Of a stretch of 64,000 bases of DNA, positions 45,884 through 57,623 are shown piece by piece (position 1 is the stretch's first letter; the number at the start of each line of letters is the position of its first letter). Where the stretch lies: the NCBI RefSeq assembly GCF_027409185.1, contig NC_084475.1, positions 17,070,130 to 17,134,129 of the forward strand, read 5' to 3'. This DNA comes from Cynocephalus volans (Eukaryota; Chordata; Mammalia; Dermoptera; Cynocephalidae). The notes under the pieces are model-generated. The model was not told the DNA's origin. It did no database searches and was given only the letters and a program-made list of their open reading frames with translations. The position numbers were made by a program, and so were the translations under genes.

Positions 45884-48800
45884 ATGCTAGGAATAAATCA
45901 ACACTATTCAATAACAACTCTTAATGTAAAAGGCTTAAATTCCCCAATCAAAAGACACAGACTGGCTGACTGGATTAAAAAGGAGGACCCAACTATATGC
46001 TGCCTTCAAGAGACCCACCTCACCCATAAAGACTCACATAGACTAAGAGTGAAAGGATGGAAAAAGATTTACCATGCAAACAGAAAAGAAAAATGAGCTA
46101 GAGTAGCTATTCTTATATCTGACAAAGTAGACTTTAAACTAAAAACCATAAAAAGAGACAACGAGGGACACTACATAATGATAAAAGGACTGATCCGTCA
46201 AGAAGACATAACAATCATAAATATGTACGCACCCAATGTTGGAGCAGTCAGATTTATAAAACAAACTCTATTAGACCTAAAGAAGGAAATAGACACTAAT
46301 ACCATAATAGCAGGGGACCTGAACACCCCACTGTCAATATTGGACAGATCATCTAGGCAAAGAATCAGCAGAGAAACACAAGATCTAAACAATACTCTAG
46401 ACCAATTGGACTTGGCAGATATCTACAGAACATTCCATCCAACAACCTCAGAATATTCATTCTTCTCATCAGCACATGGATCATTCTCCAGGATAGATCA
46501 CATATTAGGTCACAAATCAAGCTCAACAAATTAAAAAAAATTAGAATTATCCCATGTATTTTCTCAGACCATAATGGATTAAAACTAGAAATCAATAACA
46601 AACGAAATTCTGGAAACTATACAAACACATGGAAATTAAACAGCATTCTACTTAATGACATATGGGTCCAAGAAGAAATCAAGCAGGAAATCAAAAAATT
46701 TATTGAAACTAATGAAAATAATGATACATCATACCAAAACCTGTGGGATACTGCAAAAGCAGTGTTAAGGGGGAAATTTATTGCATTAAATGCTCACCTC
46801 AGAAGAATGGAAAGATGGCAAGTGAACAACCTAACACTTCACATTAAAGATCTAGAAAAACAAGAACAATCCAAACCTAAAGTTAGCAGACAGAAAGAAA
46901 TCATTAAGATCAGAGCAGAACTTAATGAAATTGAAAGCAAAAAAACAATACAAAAGATCAATGAATCAAAAAGTTGGTTTTTTGAAAAGATAAATAAAAT
47001 TGACAAACCATTAGCATGGCTAACGAAAAAAAAAAGAAGAGAGAAGATTCAAATAACAAAAGTTCGAAATGAAAAAGGTGATATTACAACTGTTTCATCT
47101 GAAATACAAGGAATCATTTGAGACTACTATAAACAACTATACACCAACAAGTTTGAAAATCTGGAGGAAATGGATAAATTTCTGGACACACACAAGCTCC
47201 CAAAACTGAGCCATGAAGATACAGAAAATCTGAACAGACCAATAACAATAAAGGAGATTGAAGCTGTTATCAGAAAGCTCCCAACAAAGAAAAGCCCAGG
47301 ACCAGATGGATTCACAGCAGAATTTTACCAAACATTCAAAGAGGAATTGACACCAATTCTTTACAAACTATTCCAAAAGATTGAAACAGATGCAAGTTCC
47401 CCGAACTCTTTCTATGAAGCAAACATCATCCTGATACCAAAACCAGGTAAAGATATAACCAAAAAAGAAAACTACAGGCCGATATCCTTGATGAATATAG
47501 ATGCAAAAATCCTCACTAAAATACCTGCAAACAGAATACAGCAACACATACGTAAAATTATTCACCACGATCAAGTGGGATTCATCCCAGGGATGCAAGG
47601 TTGGTTCAACATACGCAAATCAATAAATGTGATACACTATATTAATAAAATCAAACACAAGGACCATATGATCATATCTATAGATGCTAAAAAAGCATTT
47701 GATAAAATTCAACACTCATTCATGACAAAGACCCTCTATAAGTTAGGTATAGACGGAAAGTATCTCAACATAATTAAAGCCATATATGATAAACCCACCA
47801 CCAATATCATTCTGAATGGGGAAAAGCTGAAAGCTTTTCCTTTAAGAACAAGAACTAGACAAGGATGCCCACTCTCACCACTCCTATTCAACATAGTGTT
47901 GGAAGTACTAGCCAGAGCAATCAGAGAAGAGAAGGAAATAAAGGGCATGCAGATTGGAAAAGATGAAGTCAAACTGTCCCTGTTTGCAGATGACATGATC
48001 CTATATATCGAACAGCCTAAAGCCTCTACAAAAAAACTCTTGGAGGTGATAAATGATTTCAGCACAGTAGCAGGATACAAAATCAACACACAAAAATCAG
48101 TAGCATTTCTATTCTCCAATAGTGAACATGCAGAAAGAGAAATAAAGAAAGCCTGCCCATTTACAATAGCCACCAAAAAAATAAAATACTTAGGAATTGA
48201 GTTAACCAAGGATGTGAAAAATCTCTATCCTGAGAACTACAAACCACTGCTGAGAGATATTAGAGAGGATACAAGAAGATGGAAAGATATCCCATGCTCT
48301 TGGATTGGAAGAATCAACATAGTGAAAATGTCCATACTACCCAAAGTGATATACAAATTCAATGCAATCCCCATCAAAATTCCAATGACATTTTTCTCAG
48401 AAATGGAAAGAACTATCCAGACATTTATATGGAATAACAAAAGACCACGCATAGCCAAATCAACGCTGAGCAAAAAAAATAAAGCTGGAGGCATAACACT
48501 ACCTACTTTAAACTATACTACAAAGCTATAATAACCAAAACAGTATGGTACTGGCATAAAAACAGACACACTGATCAATGGAATAGAATAGAGAATCCAG
48601 AAATCAACCCACACACCTACAGCTATCCGATCTTTGACAAAGGCACCAAGCCTATACACTGGGGAAGAGACTGCCTCTTTAGCAAATGGTGCTGGGAGAA
48701 CTGGATATCAATATGCAGGAGAATGAAACTAGACCCGCACCTTTCACCATACACTAAAGTCAACTCAAAATGGATTAAAGAATTAAATATAAACCCTGAA

Positions 48801-49712
48801 ACAATAAAACTTCTTAAAGAAAACATAGGAGAGACACTTCAGGAAATAGGACTGGACAGAGACTTCATGAATACGACCCCAAAAGAATGGGCAACCAAAG
48901 GAAAAATAAACAAATGGGATTATATCAAACTAAAGAGCTTCTGCACAGCAAAAGAAACAATTAACAGAGTTAAAAGACAACCAACAGAGTGGGAGAAAAT
49001 ATTTGCAAAATATACATCTGACAAAGGATTAATATCCAGAATATACAAGGAACTCAAACAACTTTACAAGAAAAAACCAACAACCCAATTAAAAAATGGG
49101 CAAAAGAGCTAAGTAGGCATTTCTCTAAGGAAGATATACAAATGGCCAACAGACATATGAAAAAATGTTCAACATCACTCAGCATCTGGGAAATGCAAAT
49201 CAAAACTACACTGAGATACCATCTCACCCCAGTTAGGATGGCTAAAATCCAAAAGACTCTGAACAATAAATGCTGGCAAGGTTGAGGAGAAAAAGGAACT
49301 CTCATACATTGTTGGTGGGACTGCAAAATGGTGCAGCCTCTATGGAAAATGGTATGGAGGTTCCTCAAACAATTGCAGATAGATCTACCATATGACCCAG
49401 CTATCCCACTGCTGGGAATATACCCAGAGGAATGGAAATCATCAAGTCGAAGGGTATACCTGTTCCCCAATGTTCATCACAGCACTCTTTACAATAGCCA
49501 AGAGTTGGAACCAGCCCAAATGTCCATCATCGGATGAGTGGATACGGAAAATGTGGTACATGTACACAATGGAATACTACTCAGCTATAAAAACGAATGA
49601 AATACTGCCATTTGCAACAACATGGATGGACCTTGAGAGAATTATATTAAGTGAAACAAGTCAGGCACAGAAAGAGAAATACCACATGTTCTCACGTATT
49701 GGTGGGAGCTAA
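45884..49712 (+). pseudogene. L1 ORF2 (endonuclease / reverse transcriptase), broken
   Basis: ORF2p nicks DNA and copies L1 RNA at the target. The endonuclease begins at 45,884 (TTLNVKGLNSPIKRHRL, QETHL) with a nonsense TGA at 46,094-46,096. A frameshift near 46,520-46,535 ends the endonuclease part. A TGA at 47,119-47,121 follows. The longest open piece, 47,122-48,531, carries the RT palm with FADD (about 47,984-47,995). A frameshift near 48,500 follows, then others around 49,085 and 49,470, plus a TGA near 49,283. The Cys-rich C terminus (CWWDCK) and the terminal stop at 49,710-49,712 are visible. It cannot make a complete protein. Confidence 0.94.
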
Positions 49713-49820
49713 AAATAAATAAATAAATTCACACACACACACACAAAAGCCAGGGTGGGGGGACATAACAACTATAATTCCTTGAAGTTGATACAACAAG
49801 CAAACAGAAAGGACATTGTT

Positions 49821-49854
49821 GGGAGGGAGTGGGGAGAGGGAGGAGGGAGGGAGG
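49821..49854 (+). repeat. G-rich purine tract of the L1 3' UTR
   Basis: Repeated GGGAGG runs with at least four G-triplets, a possible G-quadruplex; a polypurine tract is usual in mammalian L1 3' UTRs. A short (AC)n lies at 49,729-49,745. Confidence 0.75.
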
Positions 49855-50182
49855 TTTCGGTAACAGGCCACAATAATCAACCACATTGTATATCGACAAA
49901 ATAAAATTAAGAAAAATAATAAAATAAGAAAATAAAATAAATAAATAAAAAACCACACACAAAAAACCAAAAGAAATCCTAAAAAAACAAAAACAAAAAC
50001 AAAAACAATTAGACTTCAAACCCAGATGCAGTCATGTAAAATTAACAGGAAGTCATTAAATACATGATGTTACTCACCTGTCTTTCCTTCAATATACATC
50101 CTGGTATCACTTGGTCACATGCCTGAATTTTCTACAAAGAAATCAGTTACACAAACGTACAATGAAGAACCTCAATTGCTTG

Positions 50183-50282
50183 GGAGCTGGCCAGTTACTC
50201 AGTTGGTTAGAGCGTGGTGCTGATAACACTAAGGTCCAGGGTTCCATCCCTGTACCAGCCATCCACCAGAAAAAAAAAAAAA
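50183..50282 (+). repeat. Monomeric tRNA-Ile SINE
   Basis: GAGCTGGCCAGTTACTCAGT, TGGTGCTGATAACACTAAGG, TGTACCAGCCATCCACC, A tail; flanked by A(C)CTCAATTGCTT on both sides. Confidence 0.92.
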
Positions 50283-50354
50283 AGAAACTCAATTGCTTAA
50301 ACAATGCTATAATCTTTATCATATCTTAATACGTAGTCTCTTAACACTGCCATA

Positions 50355-50760
50355 TGTAGTAGATTGAATTATGTGCCCCCAAAACTCACTGAGGCTTGAA
50401 CTGCCTCCCAAGTTTTATGTATTAGAAACTTAGCCCCCACTGTGACTGTTAAGAGGGTGGGAAGTCCTGTTATGGTAAGTGAAAGGTGGGGCCTTGAGGA
50501 AGTGATTGGATTGTAGGACCGTGCAGTAGTGAATGGATTAAAAATGGTGGTCAGGGACATGGTTCTGAGGGCTTTAAAAAGAGAGTGAATGAGAAGGTTA
50601 CTCTCTCTGCTCTCTCTGCTTCCACCATCTTGCAGTGTGAGACCCCTGGGTAACTGTCGCCACCACCAGCCTCAGAAACTGTAAGCAATAAATTTTATTT
50701 TCCTTACAAAGTACCCAGTTCCGTGTATTTTGTTATAAGCAATGGAAACAGACTAATACA
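50355..50760 (+). mobile_element. MaLR-like solo LTR, copy 3
   Basis: TGTAGTAGATTGAATTATGT ... GACTAATACA with a perfect CCATA duplication at 50,350-50,354 and 50,761-50,765. AATAAA near 50,689 is the LTR poly(A) signal. Opposite orientation to copies 1 and 2. Confidence 0.88.
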
Positions 50761-50848
50761 CCATATTTACCCCCATTCTGTAGTAAAGGTGACTTGCACA
50801 TGTGCATTATTATCTAAAAGTAATTCACTAATTAAAAACTCCAGAAAG

Positions 50849-50953
50849 GAGGCTGGCCAGATAGCTTAGTTGGTTAGTATGGTGTCATAACACCAAAGTC
50901 AAGGTTTTGGATCCCTGTACTGGCCAACCGCCAAAAAAAAAAAAAAAACAGAC
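50849..50953 (+). repeat. Monomeric tRNA-Ile SINE
   Basis: GAGGCTGGCCAGATAGCTTA ... TACTGGCCAACCGCC, A tail; flanked by AAACTCCAGAAAG at 50,836-50,848 and 50,954-50,966. Confidence 0.93.
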
Positions 50954-51235
50954 AAACTCCAGAAAGATGAAGACAGTAACGTCCTGTTAAAACCAAATTA
51001 AAATGTAGACCAGACCTGAAAAATTCCTGAGAAAACAAAACCAACTGGGCCTAAAAAATAGCCTTAACGTTGCTTAAATGGCAAACATGAACAAAACTTC
51101 AGTTGGGTCGTTTCTGATAAATGCTGATGTTAGACAGAACTAAACTTAACCTTGGCTGATCATAAACAGCCAACTAACACACAATTTTGTGACTAGGAAC
51201 TTACTAACAAGGTACCTAAAAAAGGACAATTTTGA

Positions 51236-51342
51236 GGGCCGGCCCGTGGCTCACTTGGGAGAGTGTGGTGCTGACAACACCAAGCCAAGGGTTAAGATCC
51301 CCTTACCGATCATCTTTTAGAAAAAAAAAAAAAAAAAAAAAA
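51236..51342 (+). repeat. Internally fused SINE (left 5' half, right 3' half)
   Basis: Starts as a dimer left arm (GGGCCGGCCCGTGGCTCACT) but continues at GGTGCTGACAACACCAAGCC, which is the right arm. So one arm-length is missing. Flanks GGACAATTTTG / GGGCAATTTTG. Confidence 0.9.
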
Positions 51343-51344
51343 GG

Positions 51345-52235
51345 GCAATTTTGTAATTGCAAACCAATCAAATAATTTCCTTGTTTTGCATTTTCATTTT
51401 CCCAGTAAATACTTGCCTCTGATGTTTTGTCATTGCAGTGCTAAACCTCTTCCAGCCTGGTGTTCCCCGATTCATGAATCGCTTCTTACTCAAGCTCTTT
51501 AAATTTATTGTGCCTCAGGTTTTTCTTTAACAGTCCCAATTAAAGATTGTGATTGAGTTTCACAAGTGATTTTGAGAAGCAGACTCTTGAGGATATTCTT
51601 CTCTTAAGCTACACAGTTCACTCCTCTTAAGGCTACACATCTGTTGCTATCCACCACTCCAGAAAATGAAACAAAAAAAATCAAGCAAACGAACAAAAAC
51701 CAGAAGATGTTAGAAGCAAAGATATTAAAACCAGAAGACATTAGAATGTTGGAAGCAGATTAGCTTCTTGCTAACAATTAGGGTGCCAGAGAAAAAGCAA
51801 ATACACTCTGGATCAAAATTGTAAACATTATACTCAAGTCTCAAGCAATAGTTTGGACATAAATAGGCAAACTTAAATTCTACTAAAGTTTGCACAATAA
51901 GAGAATATTCTTCAATTTTGATCACCCATTTGCCTTGGAATGGACGTTTTAAAATATTTGCCTGCAGCAGGATGGGGTTTCTTCTTTCTCACCATCTTTT
52001 CTCCCTACTCCCCTTCCTTGGTGGGAGTCTTTGATTAAAGGGGACAAAAAAGACAGGGACTGTGTCACAGACAGTCACACCACAAGAGGCAGAGAAAAAG
52101 CAAGAGGAAGGCTGTGTGTCCTAGACATGTTTTGAACTGAGAAACCAAGAGGATCTAAAAGCCACCTAAGGCCCTCTCACCCCCAACCACACACCAGGAA
52201 AAATGGCAGCAGTGTCCAGCAGCAGATGCTGTGAC
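51345..52235. other. Intergenic stretch without recognised feature
   Basis: No gene or clear repeat seen; small ORFs only. Confidence 0.35.
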
Positions 52236-52613
52236 ACTGCTCAGCGTGCTGTGTGATGGGCTGAGGCCTCTGTTGCAACTGGCTCAACTTCTCCCTCTGC
52301 TGATTCTGCATCTCTCACTTCCTCACACACCGGAGGCAAAACCCATTTTAGCTGGGGCTCTTGAACTGCTACTAACTGCTGCATAATATCCCACAGTGTT
52401 AGGCTGTTACTGGATATTTCATGAATACACAGATGCAGTTGTGAATATCCTTGGACATACTTCCAGGGACGCCTCAACACCTCTCTAGGGTATCTATCAG
52501 GAAGTGGGATTACTGTATCATAACGTACCTTGTTTAAATTCTAATAAATTATACCAAATTGCTGCACCAATTTATATTTCCACTAGCAGGGTGTAAGAAT
52601 ATCATTTTCGGGA

Positions 52614-52712
52614 TGGCCAGTCAGCTCAGTTGGTTAGAGCGTGCTGTTATAACACCAAGAACACAGGTTTGAATCCCTGCACGGGCCAGCTGCCAGAAAA
52701 AAAAAAAATCAA
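52614..52712 (+). repeat. Monomeric tRNA-Ile SINE
   Basis: GGGATGGCCAGTCAGCTCAG, GTGCTGTTATAACACCAAGA, CACGGGCCAGCTGCC, A tail. Confidence 0.9.
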
Positions 52713-52790
52713 AAAAGAGCATCATCTTCCCCTATACCTTTGCCAAAATGTGACTTCATCAACCATGTGATGATTTAAAAGAAAAAACAA

Positions 52791-52975
52791 GGGCTGGCCC
52801 GTGGCTCACTCGGGAGAGTGTGGTGCTGATAACACCAAGGCCACGGGTTTGGATCCTATATAGGGATGGCCGGTTGGCTCACTTGGGAGAGTGTGGTGCT
52901 GACAACAAGTCAAGGGTTGAGATCCCCTTACCGGTCATCTTTAAAAAAAAAATAAAAGAAAAATAAAAGAAAAAA
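52791..52975 (+). repeat. Dimeric tRNA-Ile SINE
   Basis: GGGCTGGCCCGTGGCTCACT start, right arm with a short deletion (GCTGACAACAAGTCAAGG), AAATAAAAGAAA tail. Confidence 0.92.
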
Positions 52976-53149
52976 TAAAGGATTATTGCCTTCATTTGCA
53001 TGTCTCTGATTACTGAGGTTGAGCCTATTTTCACATTTATTGGTCAATTCTATGAATTTTCATACCCTTTGCTATGTTCTTTTCTTTTACCAAGTGATAC
53101 TATTTTGCAATTTAAAATAGAGAATAAAATGTATAAGCGATTTTGATTC

Positions 53150-53380
53150 AATAAATAAAATAAATTAAAAATAAATAAATAAATAATAGATAAAATAAAA
53201 TAGAGAATAAAACACCCAGGCACACAAAACCCAGAATTTTATGTCTATATAATTTTTTTATTGTGATAAAATATACATGACATAAAATTTATCATTTTAA
53301 CTAATTTGAGTGCATTATTATGTATAACTAATTTGAGTGCATTATGTATATGTATTTAAGTGTATGGATATGTATTATTT
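53150..53380. repeat. A-rich AAATAAAT tract and a local direct duplication
   Basis: Degenerate AAATAAAT near 53,150-53,210. AACTAATTTGAGTGCATTAT occurs twice within about 50 bp near 53,300-53,345. Confidence 0.6.
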
Positions 53381-53404
53381 ATAAGTATTTAACCAAGCTA
53401 AGTG

Positions 53405-53900
53405 GTGTAGAGGAGTTTAAAGATCACCTCTATCTGTCTTAGTTCTTAAGTGGAATCTCTGGCTGGTCTAGGAATCAAATTGACAAAAGACAGATTAACA
53501 GGAGAAAAGCAAACAAGTTTTAGCATACATGGGGACCCTCGCAAGACAGTGAAGAAATGGCCAAAGCAGGAAGCACCGCTGTCAAAAAGCTCTCCACTGT
53601 CAGCTCCTGGGGGGATGGGGGGGCTGCCTCACTGAGGACAGTGGCTTCAAAACTCCCCACAGGGTCTGCTGCTGTGGCCTGTACTGAGACTGCATTGCAC
53701 CTGTTCCCCGTGCCCAGCCCTGCTCCCTTCCCTCTCCCTCCTGCAGTGTTGACGCAGAAACACCACTACCAAACCTCTTACACACTGACCTCCACCACAG
53801 AGTCAGCTTCCTGGGGGAACCCAACCTGCCACGTACCATGTTCCTTGTAAGGACTAAATTACCTAGAACTAAAATTCTTACCACAGAGCCAGGGGCAGCA
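53405..53900 (-). mobile_element. LTR-like old repeat
   Basis: AGACAGATTAACAGGAGAAAAG echoes the ACAGATTAACATGAAGAAAA block of the LTR at 26,566. The family match is weak, and boundaries are guesses. Confidence 0.35.
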
Positions 53901-54084
53901 CGTGATAAACATTAGCTGTTACCATGACACACTCAAGGCAAATGCTCTTTTCTCATGGTGACAGATTAAAAAAATAAAGTTCCCCTCAAAAGACCAAAAG
54001 GGAGATTGTAGTACGTGCTCATGTTACCATTTTGACTGGAATGCCACACCATCTTTTCTCTTCAGTACTTAAAAAATACACACA

Positions 54085-54900
54085 CACACACACACAAGTA
54101 TATGCTTTCTTGAGATATAATTCACATACCACACAATTTGTCTACTTAAAGTTTACATTCAATGGCTTTTAGTATATTCAGAGTTGAGCAACCATCACCA
54201 CAATAAATTTTAGAACACTCTCATCACCCCCCCAAAAAAAACCCATATTCACCAGCAGTCACTTCTCATCCCTCCACTCTACCCCTAGCCCTCGACAACC
54301 ACTGATCTTTCTGTCTCTACAGGTTTGCCTATTCTGCACATTTCATATAAATGGAGTCACACAATATGTGGTCTTTGTGTCTGACTTTTTTCACTTAGCA
54401 TAACATTTTTAAGGTTCATCCATGTTGTAGCATGTACTTCGTTTCTTTTCCTTGTTTAATAATATTCCACTATATGGATATATATTTTGTTTATTCATCA
54501 ATTGATAGACATTTGGGTTGTTTCCACTTTGGGGTATCATGAATACTGCCACCATGCATGTTCATCACAAGTTTCTGTGTAGACATATGTTTTTATCTCT
54601 CTTGGGTATGTACCTAAGAGTGGAACTGAGTCATATGGTAACTCTTTGTTTAATCTTTGGAGAATCTGCCACTGTTTTCCAAAGCAGCTGCACCATTTTA
54701 CATTCCTATCATGACTGTATGAGGGTTCCAATTTCTCCACATCCCCACGAACACTTATCATCTTTTAAAAATTATATCCATCCTAGTGAGTGTGCAGTGG
54801 CATCTCATTGTGGTTTTGCATTGGATTTAAATATTGAACATCTTTTAATGTGCTTAGGGATCATATATATACATTTCTTTGGAGAAATGCCTAAGAAGAC
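54085..54900 (-). mobile_element. Old L1 3' end, minus strand
   Basis: Reversed L1M landmarks: TAATATTCCACTATATGGAT, ATTGATAGACATTTGGGTTG, CAAAGCAGCTGCACCATTTT and GAGTGTGCAGTGGCATCTCA. An (AC)n lies at about 54,068-54,095. Confidence 0.8.
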
Positions 54901-54910
54901 CCTTTGTTCT

Positions 54911-55006
54911 TTTATTTTTTCTTGGCACTGGCCTGTAGAGGAATCTGAACCCTTGACCTTGGTGTTATAACACCTAGCTCTAATCGACTGAGCTAACCAG
55001 CGAGCC
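54911..55006 (-). repeat. Monomeric tRNA-Ile SINE, minus strand
   Basis: TTGGCACTGGCCTGTAGAGG, CCTTGACCTTGGTGTTATAA, ACTGAGCTAACCAGCGAGCC; flanks CCCTTTGTTC / CCCTTTGCTC. Confidence 0.9.
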
Positions 55007-55029
55007 CCTTTGCTCAATGTTTAATTGGG

Positions 55030-55290
55030 TGATCTTCAATATTTTCCGAGTTTTGTTTTCTTCTTCTGTAAAAGGAGAACGTTACATCCTTCATAGAGTT
55101 GTTGTGAGGATTAATAGGAGAACATCTGCACTCAATACAGTGCTCTGCACTTAGCCTGCCCTCCAAAAAGTTAAGGAACCTTCATCTTACCTTGCCTTGA
55201 AAGTAGAAACTAAGTCTAGTTCATTTGGTATTACATCATTTACCATAGTGCTTTGCAGGAAGACAGGCTCAATAAATGTCTGAAAGCATA
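55030..55290 (+). repeat. MIR-like SINE
   Basis: GAGTTGTTGTGAGGATTAAT, ATACAGTGCTCTGCACTTAG and CAGGCTCAATAAATGTCTGA follow the MIR 3' half. Confidence 0.6.
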
Positions 55291-55294
55291 AATG

Positions 55295-56210
55295 TGCCCA
55301 TTCACACCACTCAATACTCACATTTGAATCCTATGTGCTTTGCCCCCTTTCTCCCATTTTTCATTGAACCTTTTCTTCCCGGAACAATTTCCTTAATTTT
55401 ATTCCCCTTGCCATCTGCCTCCTCTCCTGAAATTTAACTTGCAGTATCATTGAAACTGAGTACTACAAAACCAAAGACACACCTAACACAGTTCTGAGGT
55501 GAATACGATAAATCACTGAAGGAGCTAGATGTCTGACAGCCTGTCAGCATAACTTGTCCCACTTTGGAGAGCTCCACAAAGAGTAATTAAAGTACCAAAA
55601 GGAGTGAGAAAAATAAGATTTCCAAAAACCCTGATTGCAGACTGAGTAATTTAACACAGCTCAGTAACCCTGGTCTGAGGGATCTGCATTGTAGAGAACC
55701 CAGGCTACCGTCCGGCCCAAAGATTCAGAGGTGTGCGGGGCGAGGGGGGGGGGCAGGGGTATGGTGCCTCCAGTGGGCCAGATTTGGGTGGGGAAATGGA
55801 AACAATTTGACCACCCAAGTGGTGAGTCCAACCTGATTTCATGCTTACTCAGAGCTGCTTTGGTAAAGCCCAGCGGCAGTCCCCGAGGCACAACGTGAAA
55901 GGGCGAGCACAGGTGAGGGAAGTTTGTGACTCATTTCGCCCTGCACCTTCTTGAAGGTCAGCCCAGTACCAAAGAGGCCATGGTGAGAAAATGGGTGTGT
56001 GCAAGATCTGCCGGATTTTACCGTAGGTCTAAGGCAGTCGAGGATGAAAAGCAAGGGCTACGTGTGTGTTGGATTCAGCTGCAGGACAGCGGCCTGAGAC
56101 CCTGGCCACCTTCTGAGTCCGCTCTAGGGCGGGCCCGCGGAGTGTCAGGAGAATCCTGAAGGGCAGGGGTTGGCTCCATTCACTTTTCAATCGGGGCCTG
56201 GCCCAGTGCA
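55295..56210. other. Apparently single-copy stretch before the CpG island
   Basis: I recognise no gene or repeat. GC content rises towards 56,100. Confidence 0.35.
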
Positions 56211-56214
56211 CAAG

Positions 56215-56770
56215 GACCGTTTGTGGAGCTCATGATAGCTCCTCCAGACCCACCCTGCGGAGACGGGACCCCGAGCCCTGTCCCGGGAGGGGCGCCAGGG
56301 GCCGGCCTCCCGCAGGGACAGACGCCTGGCCGCACCCGGACGCGCCCGGGGAACCCCGGTGAGGTGAGCGCGAAATCTCTCGGCTGGGGCCGAGGCGCGG
56401 CGGAGGCGGCCCATCCACGCGGGCTGAGTGGGCTCCCAGGCAGCCCCGGGGCGCGAACCTGCCCGTCACGGGGTAACGACAGGACAACGGACTGGCTGCC
56501 TGGGACCGCGCGCGGCCACACAAACCTTACAGCTCTTGTGGCTGAGGCGCGAGGCGTGGGCCCCGAGTAGGCGGGACGGGTCAGGCCGCTTTCCTCATTG
56601 GACAACGGTGCTTGTCAATCATTAAGGAAACCACTGAGACCTTGGGCGCGACCAGATATCCGGGACTTTCCACCTTCCGAGTGAGGCGGGATTGAAGGGG
56701 CGATGGAAGGATGCAGTACCCAATGGCAGTCGATTCGCGGAAGATTGGTAGGTGATCGAACCACTGAAGC
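56215..56770. promoter_or_regulatory. CpG island with CCAAT boxes (orphan promoter candidate)
   Basis: Dense CpGs and high GC over about 550 bp, with ATTGG/CCAAT elements near 56,600, 56,613 and 56,722 and a donor-like GAG|GTGAGC near 56,362. It is not part of a recognised ERV or SINE. ORFs on both strands through it are likely composition artefacts. Direction and target gene are unknown. Confidence 0.55.
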
Positions 56771-56849
56771 GCCGCGGAGGGATAACTTTCATGCAGTGAT
56801 TAACATAGAGTTCTCAACTCTCATACATAGAGGGGGCGGAGGGGCGGTG

Positions 56850-57155
56850 CAGATTTACCTTTGACTCAGCAATCTTCTTCTAGGCATTTACCCTGAAAAT
56901 ACGTTCTAGAAATAGGAAACAACCGATGCCCGAAGATTTATTCACAGCTGTATTATTTGAATTTGCAAAAGACTGGAAACAACGCAAATGTCCATCTGAG
57001 GGGGAATGGCTGGATAAACTGGACATCCCCTTATTTTACAGCCCAGCGGACTGTGGGGCATTAGGAAGAAGGAAGGTGACAGTATTTTCTGTGGAGTTAT
57101 CCATCTGCAGAGACATTGTGCGTAGGCTGTTTACCTTTGGCAAAAAGAAATGCTG
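56850..57155 (+). mobile_element. Old L1 ORF2 C-terminal fragment
   Basis: GCATTTACCCTGAAAATACG, TTATTCACAGCTGTATTATT and CTGGAAACAACGCAAATGTC are sense L1 phrases (the region ending the L1 ORF2 protein). Confidence 0.7.
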
Positions 57156-57156
57156 A

Positions 57157-57199
57157 GGGTGGCGGCTTAGCTCACTTGGTTAGAGCAAGGTGTTACTAA
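57157..57199 (+). repeat. SINE 5' stub interrupted by an LTR
   Basis: GGCGGCTTAGCTCACTTGGT TAGAGCAAGGTGTTAC ends abruptly at the LTR start (57,200). The rest of the SINE is not in the window. Confidence 0.75.
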
Positions 57200-57623
57200 T
57201 GAGATAGGAGGTGCTCAGTTTGCATGGGTTGGGGTTTCAGGACACGCCTCTGGATTTCAAGCCCCTTCTCTAGGCCCTCCCCTAGAGGAGAGTTAATATT
57301 GCTAGTTATACCTATTTTTGTCACCAAGAGAAAATTAAGACCACAAGGCACTGGGCATGCTCAGTACAGAAGGATTTACGCAACCCTGGTAGCTGGGTGC
57401 TTAGTAAATTGGAATTTATCCCTTGAATGACCTTCCCCTAGGGATGTTAAAGAGCACAGAATATTCTTGAATATGTTCAGTGCATACGATAGAATTTAAC
57501 CAATAAACATGCCCAACTGAGCATGTGGAAGACTATGCGGCATAATAGGGAGCCACCCCTTAGCTGAATATTCATTAGGTAGCGTGAACATATATTAGAT
57601 AGAGAAATTATAAAAGCTGAATC
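57200..57623 (+). mobile_element. Class I ERV LTR, copy 3 (5' part, interrupted)
   Basis: Begins TGAGATAGGAGGTGCTCAGT, matching the reversed ends of copies at 1,801 and 33,550, and continues with the same blocks (GAATATTCATTAG, ATTATAAAAGC TATA box). It is cut by the gammaretroviral LTR at 57,624, a few bases after the TATA box. Its 3' part should lie right of the window. Confidence 0.88.

Larger units (their letters stand above)
43438..50005 (+). mobile_element. Full-length but inactivated L1 (LINE-1)
   Basis: A 6.6-kb non-LTR retrotransposon flanked by the duplication CAATTAGACTTCAA (43,424-43,437 and 50,006-50,019). The order is a GC-rich 5' UTR (to about 44,539), ORF1 (44,540-45,639, broken), a spacer of about 245 bp, ORF2 (45,884-49,712, broken), a 3' UTR with a G-rich purine tract, and an A-rich tail (about 49,900-50,005). 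The lesions are few, so the copy is fairly young. Confidence 0.96.
52360..53100 (-). mobile_element. Old L1 3' end, minus strand, with two SINEs
   Basis: ATACCAAATTGCTGCACCAA, TTCCACTAGCAGGGTGTAAG and TTGCCTTCATTTGCATGTCT are reversed L1 phrases. Confidence 0.55.

Noticed and set aside
47736-48494. Minus-strand ORFs inside L1 ORF2
   Set aside because: Shadows of the plus-strand reverse transcriptase frame.
50183-50282. Possible true tRNA-Ile gene
   Set aside because: A-rich tail, target duplications and arm mismatches mark it and its relatives as SINEs.
4508-55006. Recurrent repeats considered as a CRISPR-like or satellite array
   Set aside because: They are dispersed SINEs with individual target duplications, irregular spacing and both orientations.
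56180-56605. ORFs of 115-141 codons on both strands in the CpG island
   Set aside because: Overlapping opposite-strand ORFs in high-GC sequence; no family resemblance.
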